Shown: positions 24,658 to 33,046, counted from the first letter of the stretch. The stretch: 64,000 nucleotides of DNA from Hymenobacter cavernae (GCF_014641455.1 NZ_BMHT01000002.1:330595-394594); one strand, 5' to 3'. Notes: generated from the sequence alone by a model not told the origin. Made by a program: numbers and translations.

Positions 24658-26238
24658 ATGGAACAATCCGAACCTATTTTTAAGAAGTGGGCCCCCGAGT
24701 GGTTTGTGCGGGTGGTGCTCTTTATGGCCCTGCTGCCTTCCTTCGCGCCGCTGGGTTTGTATGCTAGCTACTCTAGCTACGCGGCGGGCTACTACGGCAT
24801 TGAGCCAGCCGACGTGCAGTTTTCCATCCTAGCTTACTACGCGGGATTGGTATCGTTTTTCCCGTTCGACCCGCGGCTGTCTAGCTACTTGCTTTCGCGC
24901 CAGTATTTCATCCTGAGCGTTTCGCTGCTGGTGTTCGTAACGTGGCTTTGCTCGCTGGTGCACGAGCTGCCCATTTTCCTGTTTCTGCGCTTCGTGCAGG
25001 GCGTGATTGGCGCTACGGTAGGAAGCCCTTGTCTTACCCTCATTTTCTCACGCCTCGATACTTCGCGGGCGCGCGCTATGGGCTACACGGTTTTCTACGG
25101 CGCCCTGCTTACGGCGGGTCCCGTGAGCACGGCCATTGCGGGTCCGGTGTTGGAGTATTTCACCTTCCCCACGCTATACCAGATCTATATCCTGATTCAG
25201 TTGCCTGGCGCACTGCTGCTAATCCTGATTCTGAACAATGTGCGGCTGAAGAAGCGCATTCCGCTTTATCAGCTGGAGTGGCCTAGCTTTTTGTTCTTTG
25301 CCGTTACGCTGCTCTCGTTGGGCTACTTGGTATCGTACGGGCAAAAGCTGTACTGGCTGGAAGACAATTCGATACGGTTGTCATTGGTATTGGCGCTAGT
25401 GTTCGGAGCGCTCTTCGTGGTGCGGCAGTTGCACCTGAAGCGGCCGTACATCAACCTAGGTGTGCTGCGTTTCCGCAACTTCCGGCTCGGACTGCTGCTA
25501 TTCCTGCTCTTCTACCTTTTTCGCGGCACGACGGGCATTGCCACCGCTTACTTTGCCGGCGTGTTGCGCATGGATGGTTGGCACCTAGCGGCCCTTCAGG
25601 TGCCTACGTTGCTAGGTATTGGTATCGGAATGGCCCTGACTGTGCGGTTTGTGCTGCTCAACTACTCTGTGCGTGGCATTTGGCTCGTGGGCTTCACGTT
25701 GTTGCTGGTGTATCATGTGTGGATGTACTTCCTGTTTGGGCCGTCACAAGGGCCGGGAGTTTTTGTAGCGCCGCTGTTTCTGCAAGGGCTGGGCGTCGGC
25801 ACGCTGATGGTGCCCATCACGGTGTTCACGCTGTCGTCGTTGCCGCCAGCTATTAGCCTTTCGGGTTCCTACACGGCCGTTACGGCACGCTACCTTGGGT
25901 TTATCAGCTCCATTGCCCTGGTCAACTTCTTTCAATTGTACTGGCGCACCGAGAACATCAACCGCTTGGCCCAGGAAGTGCTGCCGGGCACCAGCCAACT
26001 TACCACACGCTTGCAGAGCTATCAGCAAAACCTGCACAGCAAAGGCATGGACCTAGGTTCAGCCCAACGCGTGGCCACGCGCCTGCTGGAAAACTCGCTC
26101 GAAGTTCAGAGCCAGCTACGCTACTCCATGAGCTACTACGGCATGGTGAGCGTGGGCATCGTGTTGTTGCTGCTGCTGATTATTGTGTTGCCGCCCGTAA
26201 GGCAAAAGGTTCTTTCCTTCCGGCAACGGCCGCTGTAG
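24658..26238 (+). CDS. MFS efflux transporter (EmrB-like)
   Basis: 526 residues with about 14 hydrophobic helices, the size of the DHA2/EmrB type of drug:proton antiporter. Motifs include LRFVQGVIGATVGSP after helix 4 and GYTVFYGALLTAGPVSTAIAGPVL (motif C-like antiporter region). The start at 24658 (MEQSEPIFKKWAPEW) was chosen over an upstream ATG that would translate the repeat. With the TolC and HlyD genes it makes a complete tripartite pump. The substrate is unknown; possibilities are drugs, fatty acids or detergents. Confidence 0.92.
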   Translation: MEQSEPIFKKWAPEWFVRVVLFMALLPSFAPLGLYASYSSYAAGYYGIEPADVQFSILAYYAGLVSFFPFDPRLSSYLLSRQYFILSVSLLVFVTWLCSLVHELPIFLFLRFVQGVIGATVGSPCLTLIFSRLDTSRARAMGYTVFYGALLTAGPVSTAIAGPVLEYFTFPTLYQIYILIQLPGALLLILILNNVRLKKRIPLYQLEWPSFLFFAVTLLSLGYLVSYGQKLYWLEDNSIRLSLVLALVFGALFVVRQLHLKRPYINLGVLRFRNFRLGLLLFLLFYLFRGTTGIATAYFAGVLRMDGWHLAALQVPTLLGIGIGMALTVRFVLLNYSVRGIWLVGFTLLLVYHVWMYFLFGPSQGPGVFVAPLFLQGLGVGTLMVPITVFTLSSLPPAISLSGSYTAVTARYLGFISSIALVNFFQLYWRTENINRLAQEVLPGTSQLTTRLQSYQQNLHSKGMDLGSAQRVATRLLENSLEVQSQLRYSMSYYGMVSVGIVLLLLLIIVLPPVRQKVLSFRQRPL

Positions 26239-26326
26239 CACCGCGCCTACTTGCCTTATACAGGCAAAGCGGGAAACGTTGAGGCAGGAGCTACGTTAAA
26301 ACGCGAGTTCACCTAGCTTTCTCCTT

Positions 26327-26740
26327 ATGACTACTACATCTCCTGCTCTCAACCTCTGGTCTTCCCGGATGCTCAGTGTTTTGCGCATTGTAGCGGGTTT
26401 TCTGTTCATGCAGCACGGCATGCAAAAGCTGTTCAACTTCCCGGCCGGCGGCCACGGCCCAGTGGAGCTGTTTTCGCTGATGGGGCTGGCAGGTGTGCTC
26501 GAATTTGGCGGCGGCTTGCTGCTGATCTTCGGCCTTTTTACGCGACCGGTATCTTTTATTCTATCAGGCCTGATGGCAGTGGCTTACTTTATGGCCCACG
26601 CGCCACAAGGTCCGCTCCCGATCCTGAACCAAGGCGAACCGGCTGTTCTCTACTGCTTTCTCTTCCTCTTTCTGGCCGTAGCCGGCGCGGGCGAGTGGAG
26701 CCTCGATGCGTGGCGCGAACGGATGCAGGCGAGGCGGTAA
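26327..26740 (+). CDS. DoxX family membrane protein
   Basis: 137 residues with four hydrophobic helices and the DoxX signature RIVAGFLFMQHGMQKLF at about 19-35, then GVLEFGGGLLLIFGLFTRP. DoxX proteins are small integral membrane proteins linked to quinone or redox chemistry; the precise role is unknown. It is 88 nt behind the MFS gene in the same direction, so co-transcription with the pump is possible but unproven. Confidence 0.88.
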   Translation: MTTTSPALNLWSSRMLSVLRIVAGFLFMQHGMQKLFNFPAGGHGPVELFSLMGLAGVLEFGGGLLLIFGLFTRPVSFILSGLMAVAYFMAHAPQGPLPILNQGEPAVLYCFLFLFLAVAGAGEWSLDAWRERMQARR

Positions 26741-26782
26741 GCCGTAGCGTGGAAATTCGTTTTTCTTGTATTAAGTAAAGGG

Positions 26783-26847
26783 TAGGCTGATGAGGTATTG
26801 TCGAGCGCAGCACTACATTTAAGCTGTTCTTTCACCTCATCAGCCTA
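26783..26847. repeat. Inverted repeat TAGGCTGATGAGGT
   Basis: Perfect 14-nt arms (26783-26796 and 26834-26847) enclose 37 nt between DoxX and the next gene. It may act as a terminator hairpin without a T run. Confidence 0.6.
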
Positions 26848-26856
26848 GCTTTATTT

Positions 26857-27399
26857 ATGTTGTTGAAGCAGCTATTGCTCCCCAGCGCCCTATTAGTACT
26901 TCCCCTAACCCTCTCAGCCCAAACCACAACTACCGGCACCGATAATCCTGCCTATAGTGCGGCCGTGGCCACTACTGCCCGCGATTCATTGTTCCGACAA
27001 GCTAGCCTTGTACGCCAGCAGATTGAGCAGCAAAGTGTACAGCGGCCGACAAAAGCGCCCCGGAATGGCGCTTACCGCATCTTAGCGAAAGGGTACTACC
27101 TGCCAGGCGCCAAAACCAAAGGCAGCTCGAAACTAGCCTGGAAGCACAAGCTGATCTATCGCTTCGACGGCACGCGTACCGAACTCTACACCGCTTACCT
27201 GGAAGATGGAAAAGTGACGCTTCAGGAGCGGCGGCACAATGGGGAACTCACATGGCTGCGGCTACAGAGTTATCAAACCCCTAGCAATCTGATTCTCTCC
27301 ATTCCAACTTCGCGCGCCAGCGGCACCTACGCCGCCAGGAACTACGTGTGGTGGAGCGGCAAAAGCTACCTGCTGCCCAACCGCTTGGCGAAGCCGTAA
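26857..27399 (+). CDS. Secreted protein of unknown function
   Basis: 180 residues with a clear signal peptide (about 1-21, LLLPSALLVLPLTLSAQ). The mature part starts with a Thr-rich linker, then a coiled-coil-like stretch (RDSLFRQASLVRQQIEQQSVQ) and a basic beta-rich part (NGAYRILAKGYYLPGAKTK, WKHKLIYRFDGTRTELY). No family is recognised. It is followed directly by a long hairpin repeat. Probably periplasmic or surface exposed. Confidence 0.72.
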   Translation: MLLKQLLLPSALLVLPLTLSAQTTTTGTDNPAYSAAVATTARDSLFRQASLVRQQIEQQSVQRPTKAPRNGAYRILAKGYYLPGAKTKGSSKLAWKHKLIYRFDGTRTELYTAYLEDGKVTLQERRHNGELTWLRLQSYQTPSNLILSIPTSRASGTYAARNYVWWSGKSYLLPNRLAKP

Positions 27400-27402
27400 G
27401 GT

Positions 27403-27480
27403 GTCATTCCGAGCCGCACGAGGAACCTGGTTGATGACCTAGGTTCGTAAACTCAGATTCCTCGCGCGGCTCGGAACGAC
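27403..27480. repeat. GTCATTCCGAG-type long hairpin repeat
   Basis: Arms GTCATTCCGAGCCGCACGAGG and CCTCGCGCGGCTCGGAACGAC; the interior contains ACCTAGGT. It begins 4 nt behind the preceding stop codon. Confidence 0.8.
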
Positions 27481-27603
27481 AATCTGTTAGCCAAGCCCCT
27501 ACTTCGGCGCACCTAGGTTAGCCATCTTTCGCGGCGCCCGTATAATGCCTGCCGCTCCCTAACTTGGCGCCGACCTAACCTTAATTACGCCACACTCCAA
27601 AAC

Positions 27604-28488
27604 ATGATTGAAGCAGTTAAATTCTGGAACGAACCAAACAACAAATCACACTGGGCTTTTGAGATTGATCCGGAATGGCGAACGTTCGGCGAGATGGTGA
27701 AGCTGGCGGCGCAAGCCGTGAAGGCTGAAAAGCCGCATATTTTACGCGTTTTGGGCGGTATTTCGCCTATCGACCCTACGTTTATCAAGCGTTTAGAAGG
27801 CTACGGTGCGCTTCAGGATTTGAACGCCATTGCCGTCCACGGCTTCCCCCTCGACTGGAATTTGTGGTCGATTCATGAGTGGCCGGATAAGATTGAGGAG
27901 ATAAAAACCGCTACTAACCTGCCTATCTGGGTGACGGAAGTGGGCGCCTCGAGCTTCGGCGCCGAGGAAGTGCAGGAGTTCGGCCTGCAAAAAACGGCGG
28001 AGCTGCTGATGGGCCGCGTCGAGCGCCTGTTCTGGTACAGCCTCTACGACTTGCCACGCACCTGGGAAGCCACCACGCGCCACCGTGAGGCCGAAGGCTC
28101 GTCGTATTACCGGCACTTTCACATGGGTCTGCTGCGCGAGGATGGTTCGCCCAAGCTAGCCTGCAAGCACTTCTCCGACTTCACGCCGGAGTTCGGCATC
28201 TGCCAGTGGTTTCACTACGAAGATCACCGCCTCGACGACGCCGTGAACTGGCTGCGCAAGCTAGGTGTCAAGAAGTTGCGTACCGGCCTGAGCTGGGCCG
28301 ACTGGCTCCGCCCTGACGCCGACAAGTGGTTCGACCATGTGATGAAGAAGCTGGACGAGTTCGACGTAACAGCTACGTTCTGCTTCACGCCCGAGTCGAA
28401 AGGCGTGCAGCCGCACCACACCAGCCCGCCCCAGCACATCGAGGAATTCGCTGATTTTTGCGTGGAAATGATGCGTCGCTACGCATAA
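27604..28488 (+). CDS. GH39-like TIM-barrel hydrolase, apparently circularly permuted
   Basis: 294 residues. FWNEPNN at 7-13 looks like the clan GH-A acid/base motif normally found at strand 4, and WVTEVGASS at 109-117 like the nucleophile motif of strand 7. The second half (about 198-294: LRKLGVKKLRTGLSWADW, DEFDVTATFCFTPE, EEFADFCVEMMRRYA) looks like strands 1-3 of the same fold. If so, the order is strands 4-8 then 1-3. Related proteins are annotated as beta-xylosidase in other bacteria (from memory). E10 and E112 are the candidate catalytic residues. No signal peptide, so it is probably cytoplasmic. Neighbours suggest a glycan cluster. Confidence 0.8.
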   Translation: MIEAVKFWNEPNNKSHWAFEIDPEWRTFGEMVKLAAQAVKAEKPHILRVLGGISPIDPTFIKRLEGYGALQDLNAIAVHGFPLDWNLWSIHEWPDKIEEIKTATNLPIWVTEVGASSFGAEEVQEFGLQKTAELLMGRVERLFWYSLYDLPRTWEATTRHREAEGSSYYRHFHMGLLREDGSPKLACKHFSDFTPEFGICQWFHYEDHRLDDAVNWLRKLGVKKLRTGLSWADWLRPDADKWFDHVMKKLDEFDVTATFCFTPESKGVQPHHTSPPQHIEEFADFCVEMMRRYA

Positions 28489-28509
28489 GCTATTATTTGT
28501 TCGCAAGAA

Positions 28510-28609
28510 CGTCATGCTGACCTTGTTGAAGCATCTCGCGTGCAGCAGTAACTCTACTTGATAGGGTTTACCACTGCACGCGAGATGCTTCGGCAAGTTC
28601 AGCATGACG
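28510..28609. repeat. CGTCATGCTGA-type long hairpin repeat
   Basis: About 36-nt arms (CGTCATGCTGACCTTGTTGA at the outside, GCATCTCGCGTGCAG at the inside) pair with only two or three mismatches over a 27-nt loop. From memory this repeat type is frequent in Hymenobacter-like genomes. Confidence 0.85.
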
Positions 28610-28638
28610 GATAACGTATAGAATAGCACCAACACTCT

Positions 28639-29571
28639 ATGAGCCACGACACTCCGGAAGACGCGCCCGACTTGTGGATGCGCCACATGCTGCGCGGCGA
28701 ATTTGAGAAAGCGTGGCAGAAGACGGACAAAGACCTGGCAGCCCGCGCCGACAAACCGTGCTGGCATCTGCCGCGGCACTTCCAGTACATCTGGAACGGT
28801 ACCTCCCTGGATGGCAAGCGCGTGCTGGTGCGCTGCTACCACGGCCTCGGCGACACGATTCAGTTTATCCGCTACATGCCGCTGCTGAAAGCCGTTGCAG
28901 CCGAGGTAATTGTGTGGGCGCAACGGGAGCTGATTCCGCTCCTTAAAACCGCACCGGGCATCGACCAGCTACTGCCGCTCCACGACGGTACGCCCGAGGT
29001 GGCCTACGATGTGGATGTGGAAATCATGGAGCTGCCGCATATTTTTCGCACCACGCTCGAAACTATACCTAGGTCCATCCCCTATCTGCACGTCGAACCT
29101 AGGTTCTTGTCGCCTGATAAAGAGCAGCTTGCCGTTGGCTTAGTATGGAAAGCCGGCGACTGGGACGGCCGCCGCTCTATCCCGTTTCCGCTGTTAGCGC
29201 CATTAGCCACGCTTCTGGGCGTACAACTCTACATTCTACAAGGCGACGCCGAGCAAGCTGGTTGGCAGGAAGGCATAGGCATCAATCCCGGTGCGCTGAA
29301 CCTGTACGAATACGCCCGTGTCATCCGCGGCCTCGACCTACTGATTACCGTCGATTCCATGCCCGCGCACCTGGCTGGCGCGCTCGGCGTACCCGTCTGG
29401 ACCCTGCTGCACGCCGAAGCCGATTGGCGCTGGATGCAGCACCGCGACGACAGCCCCTGGTACCCGACCATGCGCCTGTTTCGGCAGGCGGAAGCAGGTG
29501 ATTGGGAAGGTGTTGTGGAGCGGGTGATGGGTGAGTTGAAACAGCTACACACGCAGCACAGCAACGCTTAA
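28639..29571 (+). CDS. GT9/heptosyltransferase-like (GT-B) glycosyltransferase
   Basis: 310 residues resembling the catalytic part of TPR-linked GT-B enzymes and heptosyltransferases. The N-terminal domain has VLVRCYHGLGDTIQFIRYMPLL (GDxxxxxR helix typical of GT9). The C-terminal domain has VGLVWKAGDWDGRRSIPF, LYEYARVIRGLDLLITVDSMPAHLAGALGVPVWTLL (the donor-binding region) and DSPWYPTMRLFRQ. Donor and acceptor are unknown. Same direction as the GH39-like gene, with a repeat between them. Probably part of a local glycan pathway. Confidence 0.82.
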   Translation: MSHDTPEDAPDLWMRHMLRGEFEKAWQKTDKDLAARADKPCWHLPRHFQYIWNGTSLDGKRVLVRCYHGLGDTIQFIRYMPLLKAVAAEVIVWAQRELIPLLKTAPGIDQLLPLHDGTPEVAYDVDVEIMELPHIFRTTLETIPRSIPYLHVEPRFLSPDKEQLAVGLVWKAGDWDGRRSIPFPLLAPLATLLGVQLYILQGDAEQAGWQEGIGINPGALNLYEYARVIRGLDLLITVDSMPAHLAGALGVPVWTLLHAEADWRWMQHRDDSPWYPTMRLFRQAEAGDWEGVVERVMGELKQLHTQHSNA

Positions 29572-29613
29572 AAAAGAACGTCATTCCGACGGCAGGAGGA
29601 ATGACGTTCTTTT
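29572..29613. terminator. Bidirectional terminator between converging genes
   Basis: A perfect 16-bp stem (AAAAGAACGTCATTCC with its complement) with A/T runs on both sides serves the GT gene and the F420-dehydrogenase-like gene. Its stem shares GTCATTCC with the larger repeat family. Confidence 0.85.
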
Positions 29614-29623
29614 ACAAGTCCTC

Positions 29624-31012
29624 TTAGGCCTTTCTCAAGCCATCAAACCGCTTCCGCATCTCGCTAAAGTTGCCTTGATGATAGGCTAAGCCGTGGTAAA
29701 TAGATAGCACCATGCGCGCCCAACCTAGGTACAGCTGCGGACTTCTGAGCGCGCGCGCAAGACGGAAAACTCTATGGCTCCCCTGCGTGATGAAGTTGCG
29801 CATGCGGTAAATCAGCTTGCGCTGCTTCGTCTGCGTTTTCGAATCGGGAGCCACGCGCTTGCGGGGACGCACGCCACGCTTGCGCCACGTCAGCCGATAG
29901 GCTAGGCCTTCGCGGCGCTGGCGAAAACCGGCGGCTTGCGTCTGCTCAACGAACTTAGCATCAACCGTTTCGAGATTCAGGCGACCTGCCTGGATAGCGC
30001 TTTCTACCAATTGCTCCACCAAAGGTGAGCGAACGACCACCACGTTGGTACCGCGTCCATCGGAGGAATACGGCTCAACCCAGGCATCACCGAAGGAAAT
30101 GTCGGAGGTTTCGGCCACTACGTCGTCGCAGAAGTTGCAGGCGTTATTCATGTAGAAGCCCGCTCCCCAGTCGCCGTCGGCCAGGTTCCACCAGTCGCGG
30201 TTGGCGCTGCTGCCGTCGCGCAGAGTAAGCTTGGCGTTGTACCAGTTGGCGGGGCGGTCGGGAAGCTTTTGGCGGTACTCCACGCGCTCCACTTCCTTGA
30301 TCGGCACGTTCAGCTGCCAGGCAAAGCTCTCCACAAAGCGGGCGCTTTTCATGTGCCCGCAAAACAGGCCTAGGGTAAACTGAATCCGCTCCCGGATGAT
30401 TGGATCTTCCTGGCGCAGCAGCTGCACCGCCTTGATGAAGCACGGAATACCGACCACCGCGTAGCGTCCCGGCACCTCCCGAATGGTGCTCAGGATTTCG
30501 GACATTTCTATCGGGTAGTACCGCGACTTGGCGCCCTCGTTGATTTCGGCTTCGGTGCGCGAGATGCGGTAGCGAAAATAGCGGCCGTCGGCTTGCGGGT
30601 CTTTGGTAGCTACCACGTGCGCTACGCCGTCGATCAGCCCTTTGCGCAGCAACTCCATCGCCACCCAGGTCACCATGCCGCCCGAGCTGCCCTGCATACG
30701 GAACTCCTCTTCGGCCACGTAGCCCACGTAGGCCGACTGGAAGCTACCGAGGGCCGCGTCGCGGTGGGTGGGCGCCGGGAATAGCTCGGCGGCTAGCTGA
30801 TCTTCGTTGCGGGCACCGGGCGAGAACGGGCAGGTGCGGGTAAAGCTCTCGGAATCATGGTGAAACCACGACGACGAGCCTTCGGGTTTGAGCTGCCCAT
30901 AGGCATCGAACTCCATGTGTGTGTCGGCCAACCTAGCTTGCGCCACGCAGCTTCCGCACCCAATGCACAACCCGGAGCGGACAATGTCCTTCGGACTTAG
31001 TAGCTCCTTCAT
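29624..31012 (-). CDS. Coenzyme F420 hydrogenase/dehydrogenase beta subunit-like iron-sulfur protein
   Basis: 462 residues of the FrhB/FdhB family (PF04422 + PF04432). The N-terminal CIGCGSC (16-22) is a ferredoxin-like cluster motif; QGSSGGMVTWVAMELL and RYAVVGIPCFIKAVQLLRQ follow; NNACNFCDDVVAETSDISFGDAW in the second half supplies more Cys ligands. Bacteroidota do not generally make F420, and members near polysaccharide genes probably reduce a sugar-linked substrate with another flavin donor (inference). It overlaps the pyruvyl transferase gene by 4 nt (ATGA). The C-terminal 110 residues are basic and without clear domain. Confidence 0.85.
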   Translation of the reverse strand: MKELLSPKDIVRSGLCIGCGSCVAQARLADTHMEFDAYGQLKPEGSSSWFHHDSESFTRTCPFSPGARNEDQLAAELFPAPTHRDAALGSFQSAYVGYVAEEEFRMQGSSGGMVTWVAMELLRKGLIDGVAHVVATKDPQADGRYFRYRISRTEAEINEGAKSRYYPIEMSEILSTIREVPGRYAVVGIPCFIKAVQLLRQEDPIIRERIQFTLGLFCGHMKSARFVESFAWQLNVPIKEVERVEYRQKLPDRPANWYNAKLTLRDGSSANRDWWNLADGDWGAGFYMNNACNFCDDVVAETSDISFGDAWVEPYSSDGRGTNVVVVRSPLVEQLVESAIQAGRLNLETVDAKFVEQTQAAGFRQRREGLAYRLTWRKRGVRPRKRVAPDSKTQTKQRKLIYRMRNFITQGSHRVFRLARALRSPQLYLGWARMVLSIYHGLAYHQGNFSEMRKRFDGLRKA

Positions 31013-32118
31013 GCGGGTTGTAGTTCTTTAAGCTTCAGCGCCCGGTCGAGGTAGGCGTTGGACGTTTGCCGCAGGGCTTCAATCTTTTGCAAAATCTCAG
31101 GGTTCACCGGTTCGCTCAGACGGGCGTCGTACACTTCCGAGGGCGTGCTTTCGGGCAGCAGGTGCTTCTCGCCGCCGATTTTCGCCATTAAGCCCTGGAG
31201 CTTGAACTGCCGGTAAGGAGTAGTTTCGCACACGAAGGGCCGCGCATTGCGCAGGGCAAACACGCAGCCGTGGAAGAAGTTGGTGGCTACGGCCTCGGCG
31301 CGTGCCATAAACTGCGCAAAGTCGTGCGGGTCTGCGGTCAGCCACTGTTCATCAGCCCAATCATTGCGGTAGCCGATGCTGATGAGCGGCAGCTGCTTGC
31401 GCTTGGCCCACTGGCGAATTTCGCGGATAAAGGACTCCGTGAAATTATGCCCGTACACGGCCACGTAGGACTTACCTAGCTTCGCGTCGTTGTCGCGCGG
31501 GTCGGGCGTTATCGGGAACTGAAGGCAGGGGTCGAGCACCATTTCCGGCACGAAACCTAGGGCATTGTTGATGATAGCCTGCGAGTTAGCATCGCGCACC
31601 GAAATCATATCGAAGTTCCGCAGCTTCTCGGCCCAGTCGGGTTCCAGGCCCCAGGTCGCATCGTAGTTGCCGAAGCTAGCGGCGTACGAAATCAGGCGTT
31701 GCGCCCGGATACCTTCGCCGTAGAACAGCGGGCAGCGGCCAAACCACGGGTGCGTGAGGTTCCACACTTCGTCGCTGCCCACCACGACCAAGTCGTACTC
31801 TTCCATTTCGGCGGGGTTGTCCAGCGAAAAGCGTGGGGACATCGGCAGCGTCTTAAACAGCTCGAAGAACTTCAGAATCTTCTCGCGGTAAAGCGGGTAA
31901 TCGGATTTTGGTACGGCCGTGGGCAGCACCGGCTGAAAGGCGCAGGTCCATTCGGCCTGATTAACGCGGTCCGAATCGTGGTCGAGGATAACGGCTTGGT
32001 GGCCGCGGGCTTGCAGCCCTTCTACCAGACACTTCGCCTGCCAGTAGCTGCCGTAGTTGATACAGCGGTGAAAGGTTAAAACGCCAATTTTTAGAGCGGT
32101 CTTCTTCGAATGCGCCAA
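31009..32118 (-). CDS. Polysaccharide pyruvyl transferase family protein
   Basis: 369 residues of PF04230, which transfer pyruvate from PEP to a sugar or belong to related GT-B folds. Features are the N-terminal IGVLTFHRCINYGSYWQAKCL, VVVGSDEVWN near 105-115, the FDMISVRDANSQAII stretch, and NFFHGCVFALRNARPFV near the C-terminus. It is the first gene of a two-gene unit with the F420-dehydrogenase-like protein (4-nt overlap). This pairing is common in polysaccharide clusters. The acceptor is unknown. Confidence 0.88.
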   Translation of the reverse strand: MAHSKKTALKIGVLTFHRCINYGSYWQAKCLVEGLQARGHQAVILDHDSDRVNQAEWTCAFQPVLPTAVPKSDYPLYREKILKFFELFKTLPMSPRFSLDNPAEMEEYDLVVVGSDEVWNLTHPWFGRCPLFYGEGIRAQRLISYAASFGNYDATWGLEPDWAEKLRNFDMISVRDANSQAIINNALGFVPEMVLDPCLQFPITPDPRDNDAKLGKSYVAVYGHNFTESFIREIRQWAKRKQLPLISIGYRNDWADEQWLTADPHDFAQFMARAEAVATNFFHGCVFALRNARPFVCETTPYRQFKLQGLMAKIGGEKHLLPESTPSEVYDARLSEPVNPEILQKIEALRQTSNAYLDRALKLKELQPA

Positions 32119-32282
32119 GATATGGTTGGTTAGGATAGGTTGGGGAAAGGCAAAACCTAGGTTTTGGTCAGATAACGACTTGCTGCCGTTCGTACGCGTT
32201 GCAGGCAGGTAGCGTTGGTAGCCAGCTCTTGCTTACTAGCCCATTCGAGCAAGATAGGTGTTGTTGAAAGCCTATCCAACGA

Positions 32283-32433
32283 ATGTAGCGCGAACTGTAG
32301 GAAGGCGTTAGCCAAGCTCCCGCTTCGCGCATTGTTGAACGATTTTTACCTAGGTTGCCGCTAAATCAATCGTTCAACGGTGCGCGAAGCGGGAGCTTCG
32401 CGCTACATTCTTCCGAGAGTTCGCGCTACATTC
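32283..32433. repeat. TGTAGCGCG-type compound hairpin repeat
   Basis: The left arm starts at 32283 (ATGTAGCGCGAACTGTAGGAA) with an extra segment, then CTCCCGCTTCGCGCATTGTTGAACGAT. The right arm ends CGAAGCGGGAGCTTCGCGCTACATT. A second partial copy (TTCGCGCTACATTC) follows at 32416-32433. The loop contains ACCTAGGT. It makes up half of the 325-nt gap between the pyruvyl transferase and the phosphatase genes; the rest (32119-32282) shows nothing I can name. Confidence 0.8.
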
Positions 32434-32443
32434 TCACAATCTC

Positions 32444-33046
32444 ATGACCCGATTCCTCCTGATCCGCCACGCTACTACTGACTCCGTTGGCAAACGACTT
32501 TCTGGCCGCACGCCGGGCGTGTCGTTGAACGAAGAAGGGCGGACACAGGCGCAATACCTAGCCCAGCGGCTCGCTAGCTTGCCCGTCAATGCCCTCTATA
32601 GCAGCCCACTAGAACGCGCCATGCAAACCGCTGAACCGATTTCCAAAGCCCTAGGTCTCGAAACTATCATCTGCGAAGAGGTGCTGGAAATGGACTTCGG
32701 CCAGTGGACGAATTGCAGCTTCAAGGAGCTGGAAAACGACCCCGTGTTTCAGCGTTTCAACACCTTCCGCAGCAACACGCGCATCCCCGGCGGCGAACTG
32801 ATGCTGGATGCGCAGGCGCGCATCGTGAGAGGCCTTGAAAAGCTAGGTGCCCAACATCCAAACCAAACCGTGGCCGTCGTCAGCCACGCCGATTTGATCA
32901 AGGCTGCCGTGGCCTACTACGCCGGCATTCACCTGGATATGTTTCAACGCCTGGAAATCAGTGCAGCCTCGGTGAGTGTGCTGGAGCTTTACGACGAAAC
33001 GGCCCGGCTGCTGCTGCTCAACCACACGGGCGAGATAAAGATTTAA
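32444..33046 (+). CDS. Histidine phosphatase family protein (phosphoglycerate mutase-like)
   Basis: 200 residues with the catalytic RHATT (8-12, His9 the phospho-acceptor), NALYSSPLERAMQTAEPI (second Arg and the family's SSPL.RA..TA motif), EEVLEMDFGQWTNCSFKEL (the acidic general base region) and VSHADLIKAAV (second catalytic His). It probably removes phosphate from a small metabolite; members include cobalamin-type phosphatases and GpmB-like proteins, and the substrate cannot be told here. It is a single gene. Confidence 0.92.
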   Translation: MTRFLLIRHATTDSVGKRLSGRTPGVSLNEEGRTQAQYLAQRLASLPVNALYSSPLERAMQTAEPISKALGLETIICEEVLEMDFGQWTNCSFKELENDPVFQRFNTFRSNTRIPGGELMLDAQARIVRGLEKLGAQHPNQTVAVVSHADLIKAAVAYYAGIHLDMFQRLEISAASVSVLELYDETARLLLLNHTGEIKI

